Positions 41,942 through 53,500 of a stretch of DNA of 64,000 nucleotides are shown here, piece by piece (position 1 is the stretch's first letter; every line of letters begins with the position of its first letter). Source of the stretch: Acanthamoeba lenticulata. Its lineage: Eukaryota; Discosea; Longamoebia; Acanthamoebidae. The notes under the pieces are model-generated. The model was not told the origin of the DNA. It saw nothing but the letters and a program-made list of their open reading frames with translations, and made no database searches. Made by a program: the position numbers and the translations under genes. The stretch spans positions 19,766 to 83,765 of the forward strand of contig NAVB01001751.1 in the NCBI GenBank assembly GCA_002179805.1. Direction: 5' to 3'.

Positions 41942-43107
41942 TTACGCGGCGGTCGTCGTAGTGGCGTTGGTGGTGGCGTTGGCGTTGGTGTTGCCGTTGT
42001 TGATGGCGTCGATGGCCGACCCAGGGCAGTTCTGCAGGAGGTTGACTTGCACTGTGGCCGTGACGTCGACCTCGCCAGCCAGGACCGGCGTCGTCGCGCT
42101 GGCCACCGCGAGCGCGGAGGCTGCCAACACAACAGCACAGCACACAAGTCCCACGTGGTCAGGCTTCCTTCTTGTTCGCTCGAGCAGAGCCACAGAGTTG
42201 GCGGGGGGAGTAGTCGTACTGTCGAGCGAGGACGAGGCAGGCGCGTAGAGCGGCGACAGGGAGACGGCGCCAAGGCCCACCGCCTGGCACCCGATCTCGT
42301 TGAGGATGATCCGCCCGTAGCTGATGGCGTTGGACACGGCAAGCCGCGTCGCGTCCTGCTGCGCCTGGGCAACTGTTGTCCACAGAACAAGTCAAGAGGG
42401 TGAGGCTGTCCGTCCGGCTGCATTGCTGCGCGCAGGACTTGACTTGGGCGCAAGATTGCGTACCCGCTGCGTCAGAGGGCACCAACGAGACCGAGTTGAT
42501 GTTGTTGGCGCCTGCGGCGACGGCCGCGTCGATGGCCTGGCCGGCCTGGGACGCGGGCACTTCGAAGCTCACCGTGTTGGAGGCGCGGAAGACGGTGTCG
42601 TCTTCACCCGTCGACGAGGAGCCGTTGGCTGTAGCGGCGAGAGGAATGGGCGAGGGCGTCGGGGTCGGGTTGTTGATCTGCGTCAGCGAGATGCTGCTGG
42701 TCTGCAGCTTCGAAACCTGTGGTGCTCATGGTGAGGAAGAATGTTGAACAAAGAAGGGAGAAAAGAGCAAAAGCGCACGTTGAGGGACTGGAGGGCCGAC
42801 ACCACCGCCGCGGCCGAGTTTGCGGCCTCAGCCTGCGCCTGGCTGGCGTTGGGCGCCTCGAACTGCACGCCCAACTGGACCTGGGCGATGTCGGCCGCGA
42901 TGGTGACCGTTCCTGTTGAATTTGGACGACAATTGTAAGCCACCAGTTGATGGTTCAACACACGGCGTTGGTGATGTACGCACCGGTGCCCGAAGCAGTC
43001 ACCACGTTGGCGGCTGCGCTGTTGGTGTCCTGGGCGCCGACCGTCCAGGCGCACAGGAGGGCCACAAGGAGGAAGCAGGTGGTTGTGGAGAGCATCGCCT
43101 TCATCAT
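41942..43107 (-). CDS. Secreted SIMPL-domain (DUF541) protein
   Basis: The ATG at 43107 (MMKAMLSTTTCFLLVALLCA) begins a signal peptide with a likely cut after VGAQ. The SIMPL/DUF541 pattern follows in order: VVTASGTG, then TVTIAADIAQVQLGVQFEA, AAAVVSALQSLNV, LQTSSISLTQI, a Thr/Pro/Ser linker, FRASNTVSFEVPASQAGQAI, DAAVAAGANNINSVSLVPSD, AQQDATRLAVSNAISYGRII, and near the end ATTPVLAGEVDVTATVQVNL. The domain occurs in bacterial periplasmic proteins and in animal IRAK1BP1; its function is poorly defined. The exported form with Ala-rich body resembles the bacterial type more. It ends NATTTTAA at 41942, convergent with the GTPase gene. Confidence 0.8.
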
Positions 43108-43577
43108 GTATCGGCCGGTGGTTACAAGGTGGAGGAACGAACTTGGTGTAGAGAGTTACTGTAAACTGGGGAAGATAGGATTGAAAGGCCGGCTCAACTT
43201 TCTATATGTACCAGGCCAGAACCGGCCGGCACATGCCGTTTGTCCGACTCCAACGACCAGAAGGCGAAGTGCCCCTGGAAACTCGGCCACACCACCATCA
43301 ATCGTCGTCTTCCTGCAGAACGAGCACATTTTATCTCGCGTCGTCAGTGGTCGGCGCCTTTTCTTACGGCGAGTTCCGATGCAACCTCCGTTGAGGGCAT
43401 CAAACCCTTCTCCTTTTTGATCTTTTTTGTTTTTGTTTTTTTTTTTGTTGTTTTTTTAATCCTCTTCATTAAATGCTCCATCCTCCTACGTCAGCATCCA
43501 CCACCAGCAATCAATCCACCATCCTCATAGATCTCCTTACAAGCTTGTTGTGATCACAAGTTCTCATAAGTCGCACT
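43108..43577. other. Gap between the SIMPL gene and V-ATPase H
   Basis: This 470-base gap contains AT-rich runs (43420-43460) and no convincing coding frame. It should hold the SIMPL promoter and the 3' end of the V-ATPase H gene. Confidence 0.55.
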
Positions 43578-46004
43578 CTAGTTGGCGTTGGAGAGATACT
43601 CCCAGTTGTGCACCATCATCTTCTGCACGCAGAGCAGGGCCTGCTTCTGCACCTCGGGGTCGGAGCTGCTGGTCATGAGCTTCATGATGTCCACGTGTCC
43701 GTCCATCTTAGAAAGCACTCTGTCGTCACCACCATCATCGCCAGCGAGTTGGCGCGTTAGCAACGAGGGCGCTCACCGGAACTACAACAACAACAACTCA
43801 TCATGATCCCAAGCCCGAGGAGACGTACTTTCTGCCGCGAGGGTGGAAGCGCACAAACTCGCCCAAGTCGTAGCAGGCGATGGCCAACACTTGCGGGTTC
43901 GCCGACGACCGGATCAGGTCGATCAGCACGCTGCGCGTGTGGATGGGCGCGTGTGAGTGCAAACGCTCGATTGGGACATGCGGGGAGGGGGATCGACGTG
44001 TGGAATGGAGAGGGAGGACGACGTACCTGACGACCTTGAAGTTGTTCTCCTCGAACCGGCCGACGTTCTCCCTCCAGAACTTCTCCGAGCGGTGGACCAG
44101 CGACCACTCGAGGTTGCCCGACATGACCTCCTCCTTGTACAGCTCGAACGAGCTGGAGTGATTAAGTGTCGGTTTCCGGTTAATGTCGTCCGAGAGTTTG
44201 TTGCCGGGAAAGTGAGGAGGGCTGGAGCGTACTTGAGCACGCTGACGTCCTTGTCGAGGACCTCGTTGAGGACGACCAAGTCCTGCTCGATGTCCTCGTC
44301 CTTCCATTTCTAAAAAATGAAAATAAATCAGATCGTAATTTTTGTTTTAAAAAATCAATTTGATTCATAAATAACCAGTTAAATGAGGGGACAAGAGACG
44401 AACCTTTTGGGTGAGACCGGCAGCGAGCTTGACCATGCCGGCCTTGATCATCTGCTGGTTGTTCTCGCCCTTGCTCAGGAGGTTCCGGAGGATGGCGACG
44501 CCCACGCGCCTGATCTTGACGCGGTCCTCCTTCCGGAGGACCTCCACCAGCTGCGACACCAGGTTCGAGATGTGCCCAAAGCTCTCGGCCACCTCCTACA
44601 CCATCGCCATCGCCATCGTCATCCCGACCAACGCCATCGTAAGCATCATCACCAACACCCATTGTCGTCATTAACAAGAAGGCCTCGCGAAAAAAAAGGG
44701 GGACGTACGTCGTCGTAGGAGAGAAGCCAGAGGCAGAAGAGGGTCTGGTACAGCACCTGCCGCTTGTTTGTGTAGTCGTGGAGCACGGTTCCGAGCCTGC
44801 AGTCCATCATGATGTCACACGCACGCGTATAAAAATTATTAGTATTTTATTATTCATGTTGTTGTTGTTGTTTGGCGAGCTTCAGCCCAGACGCCGCAGC
44901 AGCAGCGGCAGGACACGTACAGCTTGACGCCGTCCTCAGCGTGGAAGATGGGGCGGAAGTCCCTCCGGCGGAGCAGGATCTGCAGGGCGCTCACGGCCAC
45001 CAGCGTCTCTGTCGAGGCGGCCGAGGACGAGAGCGGGTGAATCGGATGGGACAGCTTGGGAGGCATGGAGGACAGAGAGAGAGAGAGAAAGAGAGGAAAG
45101 GGGCAGAAGAAGAGTTGTGGTGCTTGCTTACCAGCAAGGTCGCCGGTGCGCAGACGCTCAACGGTCCAACGGCAGAAGTACTGGACGTCGGTGTCGTTGT
45201 AGTGCTGGGTCTTGCTGCAGATTTTGATATTTTAAAATAATAAGTGACGATTAATTCGTTGGGGAGACGACACAATGGATGAGACAGGGGGTACACACGT
45301 GAGAAGAATAGCAACAATCTTGCTCGTCTTTTCGGAAATGAAAAGATCCTGGCTACGGTTGAGCAGCCTGTGGGGACGCGGGGTACAGTCCAAAATCAAT
45401 CGGACGAATTGACGCTAATGCGGGAACGAAGCGTCCAAGGGACGTACCTGAGAAGAGGACCGAAGGGCAGAGCCTCATTCTGCTGAGTGAGGTCGAGGAA
45501 AAGGTCGATTCTCCTCTCATCTAGTTCGCGGCAATCGAAGAAAAACATCAACGGGAGAATCCTCAACTCGCAAATTAAGTAGAGGGGCGCACCATGGAGC
45601 AGCTCATCAATAATGGCCAAAATGTACTGGACACCATCAGCGGCAGAGAGGTTGGAGAGCAGGTTAAGGAACAAAGCAGCATAGTCGCCACCCTCCTGCA
45701 AGAAGAAAATGAACACCCGGGAGTCAAATTACGAGCGGCAACGCAAAATGACACTCAAATGGGCCTTGTGGAATGATGTCTGTACCCGGTCGAGCAGAGC
45801 CTCACGCTCAGCCGCGGGCCTCTTGTCGAATTTGCGGATCATCGTCAACTCGTTCTCCGAAATGATCTTGGCGCTCTTCATGGATTCCCATTGAATGGTG
45901 CGGCGCAGCACGGTGTCATTGGTGAGGGTGGTCACCACCGTCTGCTCCTGCTCCTCCACGATGGCCTGCTCATAAATTTCGAACTTCTCCTTCTGGCCCT
46001 TCAT
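43578..46004 (-). CDS. ATP6V1H: V-type H+-ATPase subunit H
   Basis: Subunit H is a helical-repeat regulator that connects V1 and V0 and allows ATP-driven proton pumping in vacuoles. The ATG at 46004 gives MKGQKEKFEIYEQAIVEEQE. Conserved segments over about ten exons: TVLRRTIQWESMKSAKIISE, GDYAALFLNLLSNLSAADGV, DERRIDLFLDLTQQNEALPF, SQDLFISEKTSKIVAILL, LVAVSALQILLRRRDFRPIF, LYQTLFCLWLLSYDD, KIRRVGVAILRNLLSKGENN, SFELYKEEVMSGNLEWSLVH with SEKFWRENVGRFEENNFKVV, VLAIACYDLGEFVRFHPRGR, and the end KQALLCVQKMMVHNWEYLSN. The last three are diagnostic for subunit H. In a contractile-vacuole amoeba this pump would be abundant. Confidence 0.95.
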
Positions 46005-46387
46005 TTTGTCCTAATTCTTATTGTGAGGGAGGATGAAGAAGAATGCCGCCGATGTTTCGTGTCAAGAGGGTCGATCGCAGCCAAGGATCGTCTTTAGCAC
46101 GAGAGCAAGGCGAGAGACGGCGCAGAAGACGTCAGTGTCGGCCACCACAGAAGTTCCCGAATACTCTTTCCCCACTTCTCTGGCCGCCCCTCCCGTGTCC
46201 GCTTTCTTCCCGGTTTGCCGAAATGAATTTATCTTTATTTATTTATTTTTGTCTTTGGGCAAGCTCAGCTGTCGCGGTCTCCTGCACGGCAGCCATCTCC
46301 TCCTCCGTGACTTGGGCGTGTATCTTTCAGAGTGCAGAACGCACGAAATGGACATCAGCCATCAATGCCGCTACACCGGTGCACCTG
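46005..46387. other. Gap between V-ATPase H and RNASEH2C
   Basis: This 383-base gap carries no credible gene. It should contain the V-ATPase H promoter and the RNASEH2C 3' end. Confidence 0.55.
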
Positions 46388-46988
46388 TCATATCGTACGA
46401 ACCTGTTTTGAGAGGTGGAGCCAGTCCATCCACTGCTGTGGCGGGTCCCACGGCGCTGGTCGGTTGTCGTGGTTCCAATATGACCACTCCGAGAACTGGC
46501 CGCCTGAAGTCTGATTGTCAGCTTCACGAAGCAGAGGGGATGGTAAAGCGAGGGAACCGTACAAACGCGCCACTCCTTCTCGCCGTCGGCGCCGCGCGCC
46601 AGCTCCTCCTGAAGCACGACCCCTGAAGAAACAGCATCGAGCGTACAAACGCAGGTCAGCCTGGTCTAGATGGATCTGGGAGAGTGAAAGCAGGAGGGCC
46701 TCCACCTTTGAACTCGGGAGGCAAGGGCAAACTCTTGCCCCGCAGCAAACGGCCCCTAAAGGAAGCTCGCAGAGTATCGTCTGTGGCAGGTGTGGAAGGA
46801 GAAGTGGATGTGGACCCCTCGTCTTCTTGTTTCTCCTTCTCAGCAATGAAGTAATTCTGAATGGGGGCTTCGCCCTCGTAGTCAATAAGGAACGGGAGGT
46901 AGTGCATTTTCAACTCCGGAGCGTGCTCTAACTGCAAATCAACACTAATCTCATTGCTGCGTCCTGTTGCGGCTTCTTGTCGGTCCAT
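46388..46988 (-). CDS. RNASEH2C: Ribonuclease H2 subunit C
   Basis: This is a structural subunit of the RNase H2 trimer, which removes ribonucleotides from DNA. From the ATG at 46988: MDRQEAATGRSNEISVDLQL, then LKMHYLPFLIDYEGEAPIQN with YFIAEKEK, an acidic Ser/Thr insert, and the signature LRASFRGRLLRGKSLPLPPE. A phase-1 intron leads to GVVLQEELARGADGEKEWRV. A second one splits a Cys codon and leads to GQFSEWSYWNHDNRPAPWDP with QQWMDWLHLSKQVRTI at the stop (46388). The SFRGRxLRG and WxYWNHD blocks match the family, and total length (about 150 residues) fits. An E2F-like site lies 43 bases upstream of the ATG; it is divergent from TOR. Confidence 0.85.
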
Positions 46989-47551
46989 GGCTGGCGTACT
47001 GGCGGTGTTGTTATTTATTTATTGTTTTTATTTTTCCCGCCTAAGTGGCCATAAAATTGTGTGCTCCAATGCTGCCTCCACGAAGCTCACCACCGATCAA
47101 GCCCGGGCTGGGAGGTTCGTTGCACGGACAATTGTGCATTCTTCATCATTATGCATTGATCTTATTTTATTTCAAACAAATTTCATTCAAGGTCTTGCGG
47201 GTTGACTGCAACCACTGCATGAACCGAAATGACTTGCCAGTACCGATCTCATTTACGATCTGCATGCAAGGGGTGTAGATTCAGACGGCGGGTTTGAAAC
47301 CGGGCGTCCGTTGCCGAAAGAGGGCCCGCGGGCAAGAAACCACGAGAGAAAACGTGGAGGGCGCACTCGTTTCCTCCTTCGTTTCTCTTTACCAAACTCG
47401 ACAACTGAGGGGGCTCAAGGGGCAAAAGCCACACGATCCAAGCTCGAGGCGAGTCTTGCTCGCGTCCTCGCTTCTCCTTGCCGCTTCTTGTGAGTCGGCC
47501 GCCGGCTGAAGGATCTGCTGCGCAGCACGCTCGAAGCTCGACTTCGCCAAG
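46989..47551. other. Divergent promoter region (RNASEH2C / TOR)
   Basis: This 563-base gap lies between two divergent ATGs. No coding frame is convincing. The only motif I noted is the E2F-like site at 47031-47041, next to RNASEH2C. Confidence 0.6.
47031..47041 (+). promoter_or_regulatory. E2F-like site upstream of RNASEH2C
   Basis: TTTTTCCCGCC matches the E2F consensus. It is the same 11-mer (inverted) as the site beside MCM10. Confidence 0.55.
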
Positions 47552-50500
47552 ATGTCGAACCCCTTGGAGACCATTATTAATGGCCTCAAGCACAGGTTCC
47601 TGCGTTCCGTTCCCCATGTTTGTGACCCACTTGGATACTCACCCATTCTGTGGCCCACTCACTACTCACGCAGGCTCCCTGCGGTGCGAGAGGAGAGCGC
47701 AGTCAAGCTCAGGCATTATGTACGCTTTTGTATTGTCAGGCCCTTTTCTTGTTCTGCCGCTCATGGTGGCTCTTCTCTTTCTTCCTCTGGTCACGACAGG
47801 TCCTCGCGCAAACGCAAGAAATGTCAGGCCAGGACTTTAGCAACTTCGTAGCCACTCTCATCACCGAGCATCTGGTCAAGCTCATGAACACGGCCGTTGC
47901 CACCGACAAGCTAGGCGGCATGCTCGCCATGAGTACGAACCAAATGCTCTCGGTCTCTCAGCTCCACTTGCGGCACGGTTAACCTCGTTTGGGGGATGCG
48001 CAGACAAACTGAGCGAGCTTGAGCTCGATGGAAAAGTCCGGCTCACCGCAAGCACGATCCTGAGACTGGCCCTTCTCGCCACCGACACGCAGGTCCTGCT
48101 TCTTGCTTCACAAGAGCTTGGTGCGTACCATGCCGCCACTCGGCAGAGCTCGGGTCGTCTTGCGCTCACCGGCAACCTTCTTTCCCATCACCACCATCGT
48201 TCAGGCCTCTTGGCGCAGTCCAACCCGACCGAAGGCCTTTACGACTTCATCGAGGACGAGTTCGAGCGGGCGCTCCAGAACATGAAGAAGGAGTCGCGCA
48301 GGTACGTCGGAGCTCTGGTGTTGAAGGAGCTTGCTCGGAACGCGCCGACCCTGTTCTACCTGCGCATCGGGGCCTTTTTCGAGTGTGTGGGCGAGGGCAT
48401 CCGAGACCAGAACATCGCCGTGCGCGAGTCCACGCTGGAGGCCCTCCGCTGCGCGCTCGCGCTGATCTCGCAGCGAGAGCACAAGCAGCGCCACCAGTGG
48501 TACCACGACGTGTTCAAGGACTCCTTCGAGATCCTCACCGTACGCGGCTCTTCCGCAGCTGCCAGCAATGCCGTTTCTTTTTGTTTTTTGTTTGCTCTGT
48601 TGATTTTTACTCTGTTGTGACGGGTTCAGGGCCCCAAGTCCTCCACCCCGGCGGTCATTCACGGCTCCCTGCTGGCCATGGGTACGCCGTTCATCTGCAT
48701 CCGCGTCCGCCCTTACCATACCGCCCTCGAGCTGACGCAAACTTCTCCTGCTTCAATTCCTTGTTGGCAAACATCAGCTGAGCTCTTGGTGGCGGCCGAC
48801 TGGATGGAACCGCGCTATCGCCAGCTGTGCAAGGAGGTTATGCAGTTCAAGGCACGTGCAATATTATTGCCCGCGCCCGGCAAGTTTCAGCTGAGTTTGA
48901 CTGTTGCTCAACATCATGTGCAACTGCAGGACAACAAGGACCGGCTGGTGATCAATACCGTGATCGGCCTCCTGCCGATCTTGGCCAATTTCTCGCAGCA
49001 GCAGTTCAACGACTATCTCCTCAAGGACGCCGTCCTGTGGCTGCTGTCCATCATGGAGAAGAAGGGCGACAGCAGCAAGTCAGAGGCCTTTTCCGCGCTG
49101 GGCCAGATCGCGCTGGCCGCCGGCAAGCAGGCCATGAGGCCCTACGTCCAGACCGCCATGGACCGCATCTGCGAGACGCTCGAGGCCAAGCGGCCCAGCT
49201 CGGCGCAGGCCCTCCAGTGCCTGGGTTCGCTGGCCGAGGCCATGGGGGCCGAGATCCTGACCACCGTGTCGCCTATCGACCTCATCGGTGCGCCGCTGCT
49301 GGTCCTCCGCCTCGCCCTTGTGGGCCGCTGATAAACTCACAGCCTAGGCGGGCCGGGCTGGTGGTGGCGAATGCAGGACAAATGTTCACCGGCGGGCTAA
49401 CCAGCAGCCTCATCACGAGCCTGCGCCTGCTGTGCGTGCACGTCCCGGCCCTCCTGCCGCGCGTGCAGGAGGCGCTGATGGACGAGATCTCGTGGATTCT
49501 GGCCAACAAGGCCTTTTCCAACTACCAGCAGAACGACTCATCCAACCTCAAGAAGAGCGCCTTGGCCGGCACCGTGCGGCCCATCCTGAGCAACCGGCAT
49601 GCCTACAGCGACAAGGTCGGCAGCCATTAGTCCTTTGCTTTCATGCGTGCGCTTGCACAGACACTAACGATCAACAAAACAGGACAAGCCGACGCAACTG
49701 GCGCTGGAGACGCTGGCCACCTTCAACCTGCAAATCAACCTGTACAGCGTGGTCGAGTTTACTCGAGATGTCGTAGTCAGCTTTCTCGACGACGATGACC
49801 CGTACGTCGTCACCATCCGCACAGCTAATCGAATGTACCGTTTTTTGGCTCATCTCGTGGCGGCTGTGGTCATCGATCAGGGATATCCGGCAGGCGGCAG
49901 CGCGCACATGCACTTCCATCATCGCCCGCACGGAGCAGACCGACCGCAAGATGGCGCTGATGGTCACCGAAGTCGTGGAGAAGCTCCTCATTGTCGGCAT
50001 TTCTGACGGAGGTCCGCCCTCCCTCCTTCCCGGTCGTCGAGCCCCGGCCATGCATGGCTGATGCGGTATTCCGACTCCGTGCGGGACAGAGCCTCGGATC
50101 AGGGAGACCGTGTTTTCGTGCCTCCAGCACGGCTTTGACCAATCGCTGGTCGAGCCGGAGAACCTGCGCCTGCTCTTCACCGCCCTCAACGACCAGGTCT
50201 TCAAGATCCGCGAGCTGGCCATCACGCTCATCGGCCGCTTGTCCGTGCGCGACCCGGGCAACGTGATGCCCTCGCTCCGCAAGACACTCATCCAGCTCGT
50301 GACCGGCCTCGGTGCGTTTCCAGCTCGCCCTCGTGCGCACGCCGCGGTGATCGTCGTCTCAGCTGATCGTGTGGCTACCCACGTATGCGCCACCATAGAG
50401 CTGAGTAACGGCCGGACCAAGGAGGAGAGCGTGCGGCTGCTTGGCAGCCTCATCCGGTCATCGCACCACCTGATCAGGCCCTACGTGGGCCCCATTCTCG

Positions 50501-53500
50501 ACACCTTGCTCCTCGAGCTGCTCCACAGCGGCACCCGCGACTCGACTGTGCGCGCCTTCGTCTTCTCCTTCTTCTCTTCTTCCTTCTTGGCTCAGCGCCG
50601 GTGCTCACCAACAAAATGCAGGTCGGCTCACAAGTGCTGGCCACCATCGGCGAGCTGGCTCGCGTTGGCGGCGAGGTCGTGGTTCCGCACCTGCACTACC
50701 TCGTCCCACGTGTGCTCGACACCCTCAAGCAGGGCTCCGTCGCCCGGCGCGAGGTTGCCATGCGCGCCCTGGGCCAGCTGGCCGGCTCCACCGGTACGAT
50801 GTCTGAGTCATGAGCATACGAGACTCGCCCCGGCAGGGCGTTGGCGTGCGTGTGCGTCAAATGACAGCACTAACAATAACAACAACAACAACGACGACGG
50901 CAGGCTACGTGATCGAGCCCTACCATCGGTTCCCGGATCTGCTGGACTTGCTGCTGAACGAGATCAAGACGCAGCAGCTCCCCTCCCTCCGGATGGAGGT
51001 GATCAAAGTGCTGGGCCTCCTGGGCGCTCTCGATCCCTACACCCACAAGCTCCAGCAGATCAGCGCGCAGCGGGTACGGGGCGGCGTCTCGTTCTCCCTT
51101 TTCTCTGCCAGCTCCCTTGTTAGCCGACCACGGGCCGGACTGATGAAGCGCTCGTGTGGCAGGAGTCGGGCACCAAGCAAACGCTGACGGTCTCGGCCTA
51201 CACGAGCACGCCGAGCACCGCCAACCCCTCTGAGCCAGGCACCGTGCAGGCGCACCACCTTGTGAAGAAGGTGCGCGTCAATGCGAGACTTGTGTTTGTG
51301 GGAGAAGAACAACGCTCACATGTTGTTGCTGCCTTCTCTTGAGTAGCTGAGGGCAACCACGGCAAAGAATTTGTTCTACGCCAAAGTCTCCCACTCGCCA
51401 GCGCGCAGCGACAGGCTCAGCTACAACCTGCTCGACGGCGAGTTTTACCTGAGCAAGGCCGTTAGCGCCCTTCTCGCCATCCTCAAGTGCGTTCACGTGA
51501 CGACTGCGCGGCTGCTGCTGGCTTTGATGGCCTGACGTCGTGCCTCGCGCAGGGACACCTCGCTGAGCGCGCACCACGATGCGGTGGCCAACACGCTGGT
51601 CAAGCAGCTGTTCGAGGCCGAGGGCGGCCGGTTGTTGCCCTTCATCCCCGAGATCATGCCACCCTTCTTGCAGCTCCTCCACGCGCGCACCATGTCGGTC
51701 CGCGCCCGCGTCTCTGCCAACCCCAACTCCTCGGACAAGAACAACGTACGTTGCCTTTTTATTAATGTTTATTATTTATTTTTGAAAAAAAAGCTTTGAT
51801 TAATGTATATATTTCTTTTCATGATTGCAGGAGATATTGTTCCAGAACCTGGGCCTGCTCATTAGGATCGCGAGGTCGGACATCAAGAGCTACATCTACG
51901 ACATCTTTGCCCTGGTCAAGGAGAACTGGCAGACGCCGCTTTTCCGCCAGTCCATCGGCGTCGTCGAGATCCTGGCCCGCGTCCTCGGTACAGCGCTTGG
52001 CTTGCAGGCTGGTGGCTGACACATGCCCTCGGCTGACGACACACAACACCGCCCACATCGTGCCAGGGGAGGATTTCCGGGTCTACGTGCCCGAGATCCT
52101 GCCGCTCATGCTGGTGCGCCTGCTCAGCGAGGCCCGGAGCACGCTCACGACCGCGGAGCCGCGCAGTCCGGGATCGCCTCTGGTCGGCAACCTCAGCGCC
52201 TCCTCGGCCGACCTTCTCTCGAGTACAGCTCTTGTCTTGCTTCGTCTCGTCTCACGTTTTGTCCGCTGATGGCTCGCGATCGCGGTGGTGGTGGTGATGG
52301 TCCCAGTGTCCACGCGCAAGACGAGCTCCACGCCCGTCTACGACCACAGGGCGGTCGACGTGATGCACGCGCTCGAAGTGTTTGGGACGTGTCTGGCGGA
52401 CTACCTCCACCTGCTGGTGCCCACCATCACGCGCCTCTTTGACGACGAGCAGCTGGCCGTCTCGCCCTCGCTCCAGGTCCGTCCGCTCTCGCGTGTCGAG
52501 CGCCTGTGCTTCGCATCGCACCATCTTGACTCTCGGCACACACACATACACATGCACGCGCGCACACAGATGTTGGCCATGCAGACGCTCGGGCGGCTGT
52601 GCACCAAGCTCAACTTCTCCGAGTACGCGTCGCACATCATCCACCCGCTGGTCAACCTGCTCGACCGGGACGGCCCGTCGGCGCAGATGCTGCGCAAGGA
52701 GGCCATGGACACGCTGTGCTCGCTCCTCGCTCATCTTCAGTCCGACTTTGCCGTCTTCATCCCCATGGTATGCTGAGGGCATGCAGCCCGCTTTGCGTTG
52801 CCATCAAACTCACACATGCCCCTCTTTCCCCCACACACACACAGATCCGGAAGCTGCTCGTCAAGCACCGCATCCAGCATGCCAACTATGAGAGCTTAAT
52901 CGACCGTCTGCTTAAGAACCAGGCCCTGACCGACGACGGGCAGACCCAAGGTTGGCCTTTTTTCCCTTCCCTTTTTTTTAAAAAAAAAACTATTCAATTT
53001 ATTTATTTATATTTGTTCATTTTTTCACCACAACCAGCCGGCAAGGGCGCCGTAAACCTCCCGCTGTACGCGCGGAGGAACGCGCGCCGTTCGTCGTTGC
53101 GCGAGCGGCTGAACGATGGGAGCATCTCCCCGACCGGGTCGCCGCCGACGGTGGGCTTCACCGACGAGGACACCGAGGTGTTGGCTCGGCTCGAGAAGTC
53201 GCCGGTCATGTACAAGAGCGCACCCGCCCCCGACGCCGCCCTCAAAGTGGTGCGTCGCCCTATTCTTCTTTTCGACTGATGAAGTGTGAAAGATTGACCA
53301 TGTTGGGACGTTCAAGGCCTGCCAAACGTCCAACCGCAGCACAAAGGAGGACTGGGTGGATTGGCTGCGGCGCCTGTGCCTCCACCTCCTCAAGGAGAGT
53401 CATTCGCCCGCGCTCCGCGCTTGTCACGCCGCCGCATCGACTATCGCGCCGCTGGTCAAAGACCTCTTGCCCGTCGCCTTCATCTGCTGGTGGCAGGAGG

